A DNA stretch of 64,000 nucleotides from Desulfomicrobium sp. UBA5193 (GCA_002412965.1 DHWB01000011.1:372001-436000); one strand, 5' to 3'. Positions 50,184 to 59,286 are shown, counted from the first letter of the stretch. Numbers and translations: made by a program. The notes: generated by a model from the sequence alone, not told the origin.

Positions 50184-50214
50184 CGGCCCGCCGGAATCCC
50201 GGCGGGCCGCTTTC
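50184..50214 (+). terminator. Hairpin between fdhB and fdhE
   Basis: A strong stem CGGCCCGCCGG with CCGGCGGGCCG around a short loop is followed by CTTTCTC. Because fdhE starts 14 bp later with its own ribosome site, this may attenuate fdhE expression rather than stop it fully. Confidence 0.55.
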
Positions 50215-50227
50215 TCAAGGAGCAGAC

Positions 50228-51163
50228 ATGCCGAGCACTGGAATTCAGACCAAGGAGAGCGCACTTGACCTCCTGGCCAAACGCCACGAGCCCTTTCAGG
50301 AGATCATAAACCGCTTCGGCTTGCTTCTCTGCCGTCAGACCGAGCTGCGGACAGAGCTTCCACTCGCAAACATAGATGCGGTGACTGTTGACGAGGATCG
50401 GTTTCTGTCTGGGGAGGCGCTGGTCAGCTTCGTGAACAGCGAGATTTTCGCAACGGCTTTCAAGGCGGCGGCATTGCGCGTGTGGCCCGTGACGGGCGTG
50501 ATTTTTCCGGCATTGGCCGAAAGTCTCACGGATCTTGGGCGGAAGCTGGACGCGGATCAGGCATGGACCAGCCTCTGTCTGAAGGCCGTGGTCCATGGCG
50601 AGGCCGAGGCTCTGGATCTGGCTGCGGGAAAGGCCGCGGTCAGCCCCGATTTCCTGCTCATGGCCCTGCGCGCGGCGTATGGCCCATGCATCGCGGCCCA
50701 GAGGCCGGCCCTTTTGGCCCTCGCGCCCGCGAAGCTGTGGCGCAATCCCCATTGTCCGGTCTGCGGCTCCGATCCGGACCTTGCCGTGCTCGAAAATCAT
50801 CCCGACCCATCCGAATTTCTGATCTCCAAAAGCGGGGAGCTCTGGCATCATTGCCCGGTCTGCGCCCATCGCTGGCGCTTTGTACGCATGATCTGTCCAG
50901 GTTGCGGCAACCAGGAGCACGAACGCATCACGCGCTTTTCCCTTCCGGATTCCCCGCGCGAACACATCTATGCCTGTGAGGACTGCCAGCAGTACCTGCC
51001 TTGTCTGGACTTGGTGGAGCATTCCGAGACCGTTGACTTTGATCTGGCCGCTTTGGGGCTGGTGCATCTGGACGCCGTGGCCCAGAGCAGAGGATACTCT
51101 CCCTTGTCCCCGGCCCCCTGGACCGCCCTGGGACTCGCGCAGAAACAGGCCAAGGCCTCATGA
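50228..51163 (+). CDS. fdhE: FdhE formate dehydrogenase accessory protein
   Basis: 311 residues, AAGGAG upstream. FdhE is a rubredoxin-like protein that binds the catalytic subunit during maturation before export. Metal-binding cysteine pairs are CPVCGSDP, HCPVCAHRW, CPGCGNQ and CEDCQQYLPCLD. It follows fdhA-fdhB in one operon and is separated from fdhB by a strong hairpin. Confidence 0.92.
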   Translation: MPSTGIQTKESALDLLAKRHEPFQEIINRFGLLLCRQTELRTELPLANIDAVTVDEDRFLSGEALVSFVNSEIFATAFKAAALRVWPVTGVIFPALAESLTDLGRKLDADQAWTSLCLKAVVHGEAEALDLAAGKAAVSPDFLLMALRAAYGPCIAAQRPALLALAPAKLWRNPHCPVCGSDPDLAVLENHPDPSEFLISKSGELWHHCPVCAHRWRFVRMICPGCGNQEHERITRFSLPDSPREHIYACEDCQQYLPCLDLVEHSETVDFDLAALGLVHLDAVAQSRGYSPLSPAPWTALGLAQKQAKAS

Positions 51164-51192
51164 TTTTCTGATTTTCACCCTCCTCCACGGTG

Positions 51193-51237
51193 ATGGGCCG
51201 TTGGCGGACCGGGCGGGTCCGCTGGCGGCCGTTTTTT
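51193..51237 (+). terminator. Terminator of the fdh operon
   Basis: The stem GCGGACC with GGTCCGC, extended by GGCCG/CGGCC parts, is followed by six T residues (51232-51237). It lies 30 bp after the fdhE stop and touches the stop codon of the convergent transposase-like gene. Confidence 0.85.
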
Positions 51238-52084
51238 ATGCGGCAGGCCTGGGCACGAAGGAACAGAGCGCTTGCGCCAGGACGGGAATCAGATCCTCGT
51301 TTCGTGCATTGTAGCGCAGCTCCCATTCCTTCAGATAGAGCGGAAAATGCGAGGCCGGCACGCCGCGCATCTGACGCAGGCGGTGCTTGGCGAAGCTCCA
51401 GAAGGAGGAGGCCTCGACGGGCAGGCGCTTGTCCGCGTGCCTTATGTACCGGGCGGGCCACAGCCCGGGGCCGCAGGTGACGAGCGTCTGGTACTGCTTG
51501 TAGGGCGCGGTGTAGACCACCTGACCGATGCTTGCTGTCTTGAGGTAGAAATTGAGCTTGAAGTGCAGCAGATTTTCAGCGCGCAGGTCCGGCAGCAGAT
51601 CGCAGATGGCCACGCCGCCGAGCTCGATGATGCCAAAGACCGGTGCGTTGACGATTTCCAGGGTGGGCAGGGGATTGCCGGGTCCGGGCCAGACGCCCGC
51701 CTCATAGAGACGCCCGGCGTCCAGCGCCTGGGCCACGATGGCCCGCCGCACGGTATCCGCCGCCTTGAGAATGGTGGCATAACTGACCTCCATTTCCGTC
51801 GCGATGCTTGCGGGCGCGATGTCCAGCGCAAAGAGCTTCAGGAACCAGAGCCACTGCCGCGAGGTGAAGGCGCAACGGCTCAGGTAGCGGCGGCTGAAGT
51901 CGTGAAAGGTGTAGCCGCAGCGTCCGCATCTGCGTCTGCCATCGGCGAGACGGTAGAGTTTGCGATTTTTACAGGTAGGACAATGCCGCTGATGGTTTTT
52001 CCAGCAAAAATCCAAGAAAAATTTGCGTGCGCTTTTTTCTGAAAAAGTCAATTTATTAAAGCTTATTATATTTATTTTTGTCAT
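51236..52084 (-). CDS. IS1595-type transposase-derived protein, catalytic Asp residues apparently lost
   Basis: 282 residues from the ATG at 52084. An N-terminal zinc ribbon (CPTCKNRKLYRL ... CGRCGYTF) and a DDE-like core follow the ISXO2/IS1595 plan. The core includes APVFGIIELGG and ends with EASSFWSFAKHRLRQM then LYLKEWELRYNARNEDL. Where relatives have a VEVDE first aspartate and a YTDG second aspartate, this protein reads LYEAG and YTAPY. The glutamate near SFWS is kept. No terminal repeats are seen around it. It may be a domesticated DNA-binding protein or a decayed insertion sequence. Confidence 0.72.
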   Translation of the reverse strand: MTKINIISFNKLTFSEKSARKFFLDFCWKNHQRHCPTCKNRKLYRLADGRRRCGRCGYTFHDFSRRYLSRCAFTSRQWLWFLKLFALDIAPASIATEMEVSYATILKAADTVRRAIVAQALDAGRLYEAGVWPGPGNPLPTLEIVNAPVFGIIELGGVAICDLLPDLRAENLLHFKLNFYLKTASIGQVVYTAPYKQYQTLVTCGPGLWPARYIRHADKRLPVEASSFWSFAKHRLRQMRGVPASHFPLYLKEWELRYNARNEDLIPVLAQALCSFVPRPAA

Positions 52085-52375
52085 TGCTTTCAGTGTCAGA
52101 TCGTTGATGTGTGCATGCTCGGCAACCCGCTTGTTCGCGTTTCTGTCACAAACAAAGATGCCAAACAAGGCATAATAATAAGCTCGTCTTAAAAAAATGG
52201 ATCAAAAAGAGACAGTTGTTTGTCATTTTTGTGTAACCATCCGTACTTTAATATGAATTTTATTGAGTCGGCAGGGCCAAAGCGTTGGGTTGTGGAGGGC
52301 GCGTGTGTTGATGATGGGGAGTCGCGTGATAGGTTCGCAGCCGACATTCCCTGAAATTTCACATTTGGAGCGCCC
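52085..52375. other. AT-rich intergenic region before the FmdE-MoeA fusion gene
   Basis: 291 bp between divergent genes, AT-rich near the transposase-like gene and GC-richer near 52376. It must hold the promoter of the molybdenum gene. No inverted terminal repeats of an insertion sequence are recognised. Confidence 0.4.
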
Positions 52376-54055
52376 ATGAATATGCCTGAAGGATCTTCCG
52401 CCTTGAGTTATGCCAGCCCCATAATTGGTCCGTACACGGTCGACGAATTCATCGACGCGGCGGCCCGCTTCCACGGGTACGCGGCGCCTGGATTGATCCT
52501 GGGCGGGTTCATGGTCCACGAGGCACGAAGTCATATCGCCGAGGGCATTCTGTTCGACGCCATCTCCGAAACCGCCTGGTGTCTGCCGGACGCCGTGCAG
52601 ATGCTCACCCCCTGCACCGTGGGCAACGGCTGGATGCGGATTTTCAATCTGGGCCTCTACGCAGTGTCCCTCTTCGACAAATCCACCGGTAAGGGCGTGC
52701 GGGTGGCCGTGGAGACCGACAAGCTGGAACCGTATCCGGCCATCCGGGAGTGGCTCTTCAAGCTCAAACCCAAGAAGGAACAGGACAGTGACCGGCTGCG
52801 CGAGGAGATCCGCCTGGCGGGGGCGTCCATCTGTTCCGTGAGGGAGATCGCTCTTCGGCCCGAATTCATGGGCGGCCGGGGCAAGGGCGCCATCGCCGCC
52901 TGCCCGTCCTGCGGCCAGGCCTATCCGGCGCGGGACGGCTCGGTCTGCCGGTCGTGCAAGGGCGAATCACCTTATGTCGGCTGGATTGGCGGGCACGACA
53001 GCCGCGAGCTCGGTTTTGACGGCCCGAAGCTGCGGGTGGTGCCCACAGCCGAAGCCGTGGGCAAAAGCGCCCTGCACGACATGACCAGCATCGAGCCGAG
53101 TGTCAGCAAGGACGCCGCCTTCACCCGCGGCCAGGTGCTCGACGTGGGCGATGTCTGCCGTCTGCAGCGCATGGGCCGCTTCGAGGTCTATGTGCAGGAG
53201 GATGAGCAGGACGCGGCCTGGGTGCACGAGGATGACGCGGCGCGGGTGCTGGCCTCGGCTCTGGCCGGGGATGGCGTGGACAGCTCCGGCGATCCCCGCG
53301 AGGGAAAGATCACCATGACCGCCACCCGTGACGGCATGCTCATGATCGACGAGAACGCCCTTGAGTCCTTCAACTCCATTCCCGGAATCATGTGCGCCAG
53401 CCGCCATGCCTTCAGCGTGGTCTCACGCGGACAGCAGATCGCCGCCACGCGGGCCATTCCACTTTATCTGGGTCGAGATGTCCTGGATGAGGCGGGCAGA
53501 ATTTTGGAAGGCGGCCCGCTATTGGAGGTCCGCCCCCTGCGCAAGCGCAAGGTCGGCATCCTGGTCACGGGCACGGAGGTCTTTCAGGGCCTGGTGGATG
53601 ACCGCTTCATTCCCATCATCAGCGCCAAGGTCGAAGCCTACGGCTGCCCGGTGGTGGCGACGGACATCGTGCCCGATGACCGGGCGCGCATTTCCAGGTC
53701 CGTGCAGGCCATGCTCGCGCAGGGCGCGGAGTTGATCGTGACCACGGCCGGGCTGTCCGTGGACCCGGGGGACGTGACCCGGCTGGGTCTGGTCGACGCG
53801 GGCGTCGAGAACATGCGCTACGGCACGCCCATCCTGCCCGGCGCCATGACGCTCCTGGCCTCCATCGGCGAGGTCGATGTCATCGGCGTCCCAGCCTGCG
53901 CCCTCTTTTTCAAGACCACGAGCCTTGACATCCTGCTGCCCCGGGTCCTGGCCGGAGCCTCGCCCTCGCGGCGGGAGCTGGCACGGCTGGGCCACGGCGG
54001 CATGTGCATGCAGTGCAAACGCTGCACCTATCCCAAATGTCCGTTCGGTAAATGA
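52376..54055 (+). CDS. FmdE domain fused to a MoeA-like molybdopterin-binding protein
   Basis: 559 residues. Residues about 15-165 are an FmdE domain (AARFHGYAAPGLILGGFM; the usual HGH is HGY and there is no CPG). Next is a zinc ribbon (CPSCGQAYPARDGSVCRSC, about 180-200). The second half, about 215-545, is MoeA-like with the molybdopterin-binding fold (GILVTGTEVFQG, TTAGLSVDPGD). The tail has a cysteine-rich end CMQCKRCTYPKCPFGK. A paralogue without the FmdE part is at 55479-56501. Likely role: metal insertion into, or processing of, molybdopterin, perhaps for tungsten or for the aldehyde oxidoreductase. It is followed closely by a ModE-type HTH. Confidence 0.85.
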   Translation: MNMPEGSSALSYASPIIGPYTVDEFIDAAARFHGYAAPGLILGGFMVHEARSHIAEGILFDAISETAWCLPDAVQMLTPCTVGNGWMRIFNLGLYAVSLFDKSTGKGVRVAVETDKLEPYPAIREWLFKLKPKKEQDSDRLREEIRLAGASICSVREIALRPEFMGGRGKGAIAACPSCGQAYPARDGSVCRSCKGESPYVGWIGGHDSRELGFDGPKLRVVPTAEAVGKSALHDMTSIEPSVSKDAAFTRGQVLDVGDVCRLQRMGRFEVYVQEDEQDAAWVHEDDAARVLASALAGDGVDSSGDPREGKITMTATRDGMLMIDENALESFNSIPGIMCASRHAFSVVSRGQQIAATRAIPLYLGRDVLDEAGRILEGGPLLEVRPLRKRKVGILVTGTEVFQGLVDDRFIPIISAKVEAYGCPVVATDIVPDDRARISRSVQAMLAQGAELIVTTAGLSVDPGDVTRLGLVDAGVENMRYGTPILPGAMTLLASIGEVDVIGVPACALFFKTTSLDILLPRVLAGASPSRRELARLGHGGMCMQCKRCTYPKCPFGK

Positions 54056-54063
54056 GGAACATC

Positions 54064-54483
54064 ATGAAGACACCTACCGTTCGCATGCATCTGTGGCTGG
54101 AATCCGGAGAGAGCGTTTATTTCGGCATGGGGCGGCTTATGCTCCTCGACAGGATCGAGGAGCACGGGTCCCTGCGCAAGGCCGCAGAGTCATTGGGGAT
54201 GTCGTATCGCGCTGCCTGGGGCAAGCTGCGGGCCACGGAGGATGCCGTGGGCGAGCTGCTGGTCGAGACCGTGGGCGCCAAGCGCGGAGGGTACCGCCTG
54301 ACTCCTGCCGGACGGCGGTTTCGGGACAAGTTCAACGCCTGGTACAATGCCGTGGAGAAAGCGGCCGTGACCCAGGCCCGTCTCATCTTCGCCGAAGGGG
54401 TGCAGAGCTTTGCCGAAAAGAACATGCGGCCCCGCGCGGCCACGCCGCTTGCGGCTTCGGCCCAGCGCCAGGCCAGACCATAG
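54064..54483 (+). CDS. ModE-type winged-helix protein without TOBE domain
   Basis: 139 residues from the ATG at 54064 (GAGGA upstream); an ATG at 54052 overlaps the previous stop. The core reads LLDRIEEHGSLRKAAESLGM then SYRAAWGKLRATEDAVGELL and GGYRLTPAGRRF, the DNA-binding half of ModE. The C-terminal oxyanion-binding domain is missing, so it either senses through a partner or responds to something else. Two palindromes, TATGCC-N6-GGCA, in the nearby non-coding region are candidate targets. Confidence 0.88.
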   Translation: MKTPTVRMHLWLESGESVYFGMGRLMLLDRIEEHGSLRKAAESLGMSYRAAWGKLRATEDAVGELLVETVGAKRGGYRLTPAGRRFRDKFNAWYNAVEKAAVTQARLIFAEGVQSFAEKNMRPRAATPLAASAQRQARP

Positions 54484-54513
54484 CTCACGGCCTGGCCTGG
54501 GTTCAGTCGGCCG

Positions 54514-54915
54514 CTAGTGGTTGTGCCCGCTGCAGACCTGCAGCTCTTCCAGTTCGTGATGATTCTCGTTGCATTCATCCGTTCCTTCAGGATTGCGGAT
54601 GAGCTTCAGACCTCTCGCTTCCATGGCCTCCAGGGCCATGCCCGCCGTCAGTCCCGATCCGACATAGCGCGTCACGTGGTCGTCGGCCAGGATCTTGAAC
54701 ACTTTTTCGCCAATTTTGCCGGTGATCAACGCTTCACAGCGATGTCCCAGAATAGTGTCGGCCAAGGCCGTATCGGAGCCGTCACAGGGCGCATGGGGGA
54801 TGCTTGTGCATTCCATGGTGTCCACATTGACGATGAGCAGAAACGGCGTGCGGCGAAATTCGTCGAAAACGGGGCTGTCCAGGGCCGGTCCGGCAGCGCT
54901 GATGGCAATATTCAT
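54514..54915 (-). CDS. NifX/NafY-like dinitrogenase iron-molybdenum cofactor-binding protein
   Basis: 133 residues, AAGGAG upstream. The NifX/NifB-C fold is shown by MNIAISAAGPALDSPVFDEF, LIVNVDTME, ALITGKIGEKVFKIL and GSGLTAGMALEAM. A His/Cys-rich tail (CNENHHELEELQVCSGHNH) could bind a metal. No other nitrogenase gene is in the window, so a general Fe-Mo or metal-cluster carrier role, as in orange-protein-like families, is more likely than nitrogen fixation. Confidence 0.85.
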   Translation of the reverse strand: MNIAISAAGPALDSPVFDEFRRTPFLLIVNVDTMECTSIPHAPCDGSDTALADTILGHRCEALITGKIGEKVFKILADDHVTRYVGSGLTAGMALEAMEARGLKLIRNPEGTDECNENHHELEELQVCSGHNH

Positions 54916-54984
54916 GAGTTCTCCTTGGATGTGATGATGTTCGGTTCAAGGCATGATGTGGTGATGGCCGGTTACAGCATATAG

Positions 54985-55002
54985 TATGCCTAAAATGGCA
55001 CG
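54985..55002. promoter_or_regulatory. TATGCC-N6-GGCA palindrome, first copy
   Basis: TATGCC-TAAAAT-GGCACG lies about 70 bp upstream of the NifX-like gene. The last two bases break the dyad. It is paired with the fuller copy at 55289; both have the same 6-bp spacer length. Confidence 0.5.
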
Positions 55003-55288
55003 ATTCACGGCTGGCGCGAACCCTGTGCATGCGGAGTCGCAACCTGCGAACTTGTATGACTGTTTGGGCTCGATTGGGCGTATGGCTGCGTGTGTCATTA
55101 TGTCACGTTAGGCTAGATGGAAGTGGTTCCATTTGGCACAACTTTCAGTCCATGGCGGTGGACTTTTGAGTCGGATATGTGTGTGAATGCTGCTTGTGAA
55201 ACAATTATTCCATTTTAATTCAGATTGTTGGGATGACAAATTTAAGGATTTGGGCGGAGTGGCCTTGTTTTTGCCTTGGTGGCTTTGT

Positions 55289-55306
55289 TATGCCTTTTAG
55301 GGCATA
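55289..55306. promoter_or_regulatory. TATGCC-N6-GGCATA palindrome, second copy
   Basis: TATGCC-TTTTAG-GGCATA, a perfect 6+6 dyad, lies about 170 bp upstream of the MoeA-like gene. The ModE-type protein encoded at 54064 is the nearest regulator and a plausible binder. The remaining non-coding part of 54916-55478 shows no gene. Confidence 0.55.
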
Positions 55307-55478
55307 CTTAGCGCTCGCGTGACACTTTCCGGCATGATCTGTTCGGCCCCAAAACGTGTGCCAATTTTGACGCGTGCCGGATGATGCCAATGAGCGCTGA
55401 TTACTTGGGTCTTAAGATATGTCAATATTGACATGTTTTAATTTGATAATGCCAAATACGATACACTTTGGACAAACG

Positions 55479-56501
55479 ATGAAAGCCATCCCTGTTGAAG
55501 AAGCTGTCGGCACCGTTCTTTGTCATGACATCACGCGCATTGTTCCGGGCGAAGCGAAAGGGCCTGCCTTCCGGCGCGGGCATATCGTCACGCAACGCGA
55601 CATCACCACGCTGCTCGATATAGGCAAGGCCCATCTGTATGTGTTCGATCCCAAGGATGGATACGTGCACGAGGACGAATGCGCCCTGCGCCTGGCCCGG
55701 GCCGCCGCCGGACAGGGCATCGCCATCAGTTCGCCAAGCGAGGGCAAGTCCACGCTGACCGCCGCCCACGACGGGGTGCTGTCCATCGATGTGGAAGGCC
55801 TGTTTCGCCTCAATTCCATCACTGATGTCACTTTCGGCACCATCCACACCGGCCAGTTCGTCAAGATGGGCAGGGTGCTGGGAGGCACGCGGGTCATTCC
55901 GCTGGCCGTGCCCGAAGCGCTGCTGGAGGAGGCCGAAGCCGTGTGCCGCGAGCATGCGCCGCTTATTCAGGTTCTGCCACTACAGCATGCCAAGGTCGGC
56001 GTGGTGACCACGGGCAGCGAAGTCTACACCGGCCGCATCAAGGACGGGTTCGGTCCGGTGCTGAAGAAAAAATTCGAATCCCTGGGTTCCACGCTGCTCG
56101 ACCAGGTCTTTGTCTCCGATCAGGTGGAGATGACCGCCAAAGCCATCCTGGGCCTCAAGAATCGCGGCGCGGATTTCATCGCCGTCACCGGCGGCATGAG
56201 CGTGGACCCGGATGACCAGACCCCGGCCGCCATCCGTGCGACCGGGGCAAGCGTCGTTTCCTACGGCGCGCCCACCTATCCGGGAGCCATGTTCATGCTC
56301 GCCTATCTGGGCGACGTGCCAGTGGTCGGTCTGCCCGGATGCGTCATGTACTACAAAGCCAGCATTTTCGATCTGATCGTGCCCCGGTTGCTCACCGGGG
56401 AACGCTTGGAACGCAAGGATATTGTTGCGTTCGGCCATGGAGGCCTGTGCGAAAGCTGCCCCAGTTGCCACTACCCGGCCTGCGGCTTCGGCAAACTCTA
56501 G
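55479..56501 (+). CDS. MoeA-like molybdopterin-binding protein with Cys-rich tail
   Basis: 340 residues from the ATG at 55479; the frame is open upstream but family members begin MKxIPVEEAVGTVL. The molybdopterin-binding fold shows VGVVTTGSEVYTGRIKDGFG and AVTGGMSVDPDDQTP; the end is CESCPSCHYPACGFGKL. It is a paralogue of the C-terminal part of the fused protein at 52376-54055 and shares its unusual cysteine tail. It stands just before mop and probably helps load that enzyme's cofactor. Confidence 0.85.
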   Translation: MKAIPVEEAVGTVLCHDITRIVPGEAKGPAFRRGHIVTQRDITTLLDIGKAHLYVFDPKDGYVHEDECALRLARAAAGQGIAISSPSEGKSTLTAAHDGVLSIDVEGLFRLNSITDVTFGTIHTGQFVKMGRVLGGTRVIPLAVPEALLEEAEAVCREHAPLIQVLPLQHAKVGVVTTGSEVYTGRIKDGFGPVLKKKFESLGSTLLDQVFVSDQVEMTAKAILGLKNRGADFIAVTGGMSVDPDDQTPAAIRATGASVVSYGAPTYPGAMFMLAYLGDVPVVGLPGCVMYYKASIFDLIVPRLLTGERLERKDIVAFGHGGLCESCPSCHYPACGFGKL

Positions 56502-56554
56502 AACCCTGCGCGAAATCTGTTTGGGAACTCAAATTGTCATTTGGAGGAACGGGA

Positions 56555-59272
56555 ATGATTAAAAAGCAAATTGTGGTCAATGGCATCGCCAGAAATCTGG
56601 TGGTTGACGCGGAAGACACCCTGGTCAACGTGATCAGGAAAACCCTGGGCATGACCGGCACCAAAGTCGGCTGCGGCGAAGGCCAGTGCGGCGCGTGCAG
56701 CGTGATCATGGACGGCAAGGTTGTCCGTGCCTGCGCGACCAAGATGAAGCGCGTCGAGGACGGCGCGGACATCACTACCATCGAAGGCATCGGCACCCCG
56801 GCCAATCCGCATCCCCTGCAGCTCGCCTGGATGCTCCACGGCGCGGCCCAGTGCGGATTCTGCTCCCCCGGCTTCATCGTTTCGGCCAAGGGACTGCTGG
56901 ACACCAATCCCAGCCCGAGCCGCGAAGACGTGCGCGACTGGTTCCAGAAGCATCGCAACGCCTGCCGCTGCACCGGTTACAAACCGCTGGTGGACGCGGT
57001 CATGGACGCGGCAAAGGTCCTGCGCGGCGAAAAGAGCGCGGCCGACCTGGAGTACAAGCAGCCTGCGAACGGCCAGGTCTGGGGTACGAGACAGCCTCGT
57101 CCCTCGGCGCTGGGCAAAGTCACCGGCACGCTTGATTTCGGCGCCGACCTGGGCCTGAAGCTGCCCGAGAACGCACTCATGTGCGCCCTGGTCCAGGCCG
57201 AAGTGTCCCATGCCAAGATCCTGGGCATCGACACGGCCGAGGCCGAGAAAATGCCCGGCGTGTACAAGATCGTGACCCACAAGGATGTGAAGGGCAAGAA
57301 CCGCATCACCGGTCTCATCACCTTCCCGTCCAACCTCGGCGACGGCTGGGACCGGCCCATCCTCTGTGATGAAAAGGTCTTCCAGTACGGCGACGCCATC
57401 GCCATCGTCTGCGCCGACACCGAAGCCAACGCCAAGGCCGCCGCAAAGAAGGTCGTGGTCAAGCTGGAGCAGCTGCCCGAATACATGAGCGCCCCGGCGG
57501 CAATGGCCGAAGACGCCATCGAGATCCATCCCGGCACGCCCAACGTCTATTACATCCAGAAGATTGCCAAGGGCGGCGAAACAAAGCCCATCTTCGACAA
57601 GGCCGACGTGGTCATCGAAGGCAGCTACTACACCCAGCGCCAGCCCCATCTGCCCATCGAACCGGACTGCGGCTTTGCCTACATAGATGACGACGGCAAG
57701 CTTATCATCCACTCCAAGTCCATCGGTCTGCACCTGCACATGTACATGATCGCGCCCGGTCTTGGCATTGAAGTCGAGAACATGGCTCTGGTCCAGAACC
57801 CCGCAGGCGGCACCTTCGGCTACAAGTTCAGCCCGACCATGGAAGCACTCGTCGGCGCGGCTGCCCTGGCCACCGGCCGTCCTGTGTTCCTGGGTTACGA
57901 TTACCGTCAGCAGCAGGCTTACACCGGCAAGCGCTCCCCGTTCTGGACCAACGTGCGCCTGGCCTCCACCAAGGACGGCAAGCTGCTGGGCATGGAAACC
58001 GACTGGACCGTCGACCACGGCCCGTACTCGGAATTCGGCGACCTTCTGACCCTGCGCGGCGCCCAGTACATCGGTGCCGGTTATGACATCGCCAATATCC
58101 GTGGCGAAGGCCGCACGGTCTGCACCAACCACGCCTGGGGCGCGGCTTTCCGTGGCTACGGCGCACCGGAGAGCGAGTTCCCGTCCGAGTCCCTCATGGA
58201 CGAACTGGCCGAGAAGCTGGGCATGGATCCCTTCGAGCTGCGTTACAAGAACATCTATCGCAAGGGTTCCACCACTCCGACCGGTCAGGATCCGGAAGTG
58301 TACAGCCTGCCCGAGATGTTCGACATCATGCGGCCCAGGTATGAAGAGGCCAAGAAGCGCGCTGCCGTCAATTCCACCGCTGCCGTGAAACGCGGCGTTG
58401 GCATTGCGCTGGGCGTGTACGGCGCGGGTCTGGACGGTGCCGACAGCGCCGCAGCCGACGCCGAACTCATGGCTGACGGTACCGTGACCATCTACGACTG
58501 CTGGCAGGATCACGGCCAGGGCGCCGATATGGGCACCCTCGGCACGGCCCACGAAGCCTTGCGCCCCCTGGGCATCACTTCGGACCAGATTCGTCTCGTC
58601 ATGAACGACACCCGCGTGGCCCCGAACACCGGTCCCGCCGGCGGCAGCCGTTCGCAGGTCGTGGGCGGCCAGGCCATCGTCAACGCCTGCGAGCAGCTGA
58701 TCAAGGCCATGACCAAGAAGGACGGCAGCTTCCGCTCCTACAAGGATATGGTCGCCGAAAAGCTGCCCCTGCGCTATAACGGCAAGTGGACCGCACCCGC
58801 CAAGGACTGCGACGCCAACGGCCAGGGCAGCCCCTTCTGCTGCTACATGTACGGCCTGTTCCTGTCCGAGGTGGCCGTGGAAACAGCCACCGGCAAGACC
58901 ACGGTCGAAAAGATGATCACCGTCGGCGACATCGGCAAGGTCAACAACTACTCGGTGGTTGACGGCCAGATCCACGGCGGCGTGGCCCAGGGCATCGGTT
59001 TGGCCCTGAGCGAAGACTACGAGGATCTCAAAAAACACGCGACCATCCGTGGCGCAGGCATTCCCTACGCCAAGGACATCCCGGACGACATGGAGATCAT
59101 CTACGTCGAAACTCCCCGTCCCGCCGGTCCTTTCGGTGCCTCGGGCGTGGGCGAGATGCCTCTGACCGCTCCTCACGCGGCGGTCCTGAACGCGGTGTAC
59201 AATGCCTGCGGCGCCCGCGTCCGCGAGCTGCCCGCGCTGCCGGAGAAGATTCTGGCTGCAATGAAAAAGTAA
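56555..59272 (+). CDS. mop: Molybdopterin-dependent aldehyde oxidoreductase Mop
   Basis: 905 residues from the ATG at 56555 (GGAGG upstream); D. gigas Mop has 907. Domain order: plant-type [2Fe-2S] domain (CGEGQCGACSVIMDGKVVRAC), helical [2Fe-2S] domain (CGFCSPGF ... CRCTGYKPL), then the molybdenum-binding part with TFGYKFSPTME, RGYGAPESEF, GGSRSQVVGG and the active-site glutamate in GVGEMPLTAPH. No FAD domain, as in the Mop type. It oxidises aldehydes to acids and passes electrons on through its Fe-S centres. It is the first gene before its accessory cluster. Confidence 0.96.
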   Translation: MIKKQIVVNGIARNLVVDAEDTLVNVIRKTLGMTGTKVGCGEGQCGACSVIMDGKVVRACATKMKRVEDGADITTIEGIGTPANPHPLQLAWMLHGAAQCGFCSPGFIVSAKGLLDTNPSPSREDVRDWFQKHRNACRCTGYKPLVDAVMDAAKVLRGEKSAADLEYKQPANGQVWGTRQPRPSALGKVTGTLDFGADLGLKLPENALMCALVQAEVSHAKILGIDTAEAEKMPGVYKIVTHKDVKGKNRITGLITFPSNLGDGWDRPILCDEKVFQYGDAIAIVCADTEANAKAAAKKVVVKLEQLPEYMSAPAAMAEDAIEIHPGTPNVYYIQKIAKGGETKPIFDKADVVIEGSYYTQRQPHLPIEPDCGFAYIDDDGKLIIHSKSIGLHLHMYMIAPGLGIEVENMALVQNPAGGTFGYKFSPTMEALVGAAALATGRPVFLGYDYRQQQAYTGKRSPFWTNVRLASTKDGKLLGMETDWTVDHGPYSEFGDLLTLRGAQYIGAGYDIANIRGEGRTVCTNHAWGAAFRGYGAPESEFPSESLMDELAEKLGMDPFELRYKNIYRKGSTTPTGQDPEVYSLPEMFDIMRPRYEEAKKRAAVNSTAAVKRGVGIALGVYGAGLDGADSAAADAELMADGTVTIYDCWQDHGQGADMGTLGTAHEALRPLGITSDQIRLVMNDTRVAPNTGPAGGSRSQVVGGQAIVNACEQLIKAMTKKDGSFRSYKDMVAEKLPLRYNGKWTAPAKDCDANGQGSPFCCYMYGLFLSEVAVETATGKTTVEKMITVGDIGKVNNYSVVDGQIHGGVAQGIGLALSEDYEDLKKHATIRGAGIPYAKDIPDDMEIIYVETPRPAGPFGASGVGEMPLTAPHAAVLNAVYNACGARVRELPALPEKILAAMKK

Positions 59273-59286
59273 TACCCCTTTGATTC

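Noticed and set aside
46350..50264. Long minus-strand frames opposite fdhA and fdhB (575 and 723 codons)
   Set aside because: They are antisense shadows of GC-rich genes with strong family motifs on the plus strand. Their translations show no fold or motif, only His/Gly/Ala/Arg-rich composition.
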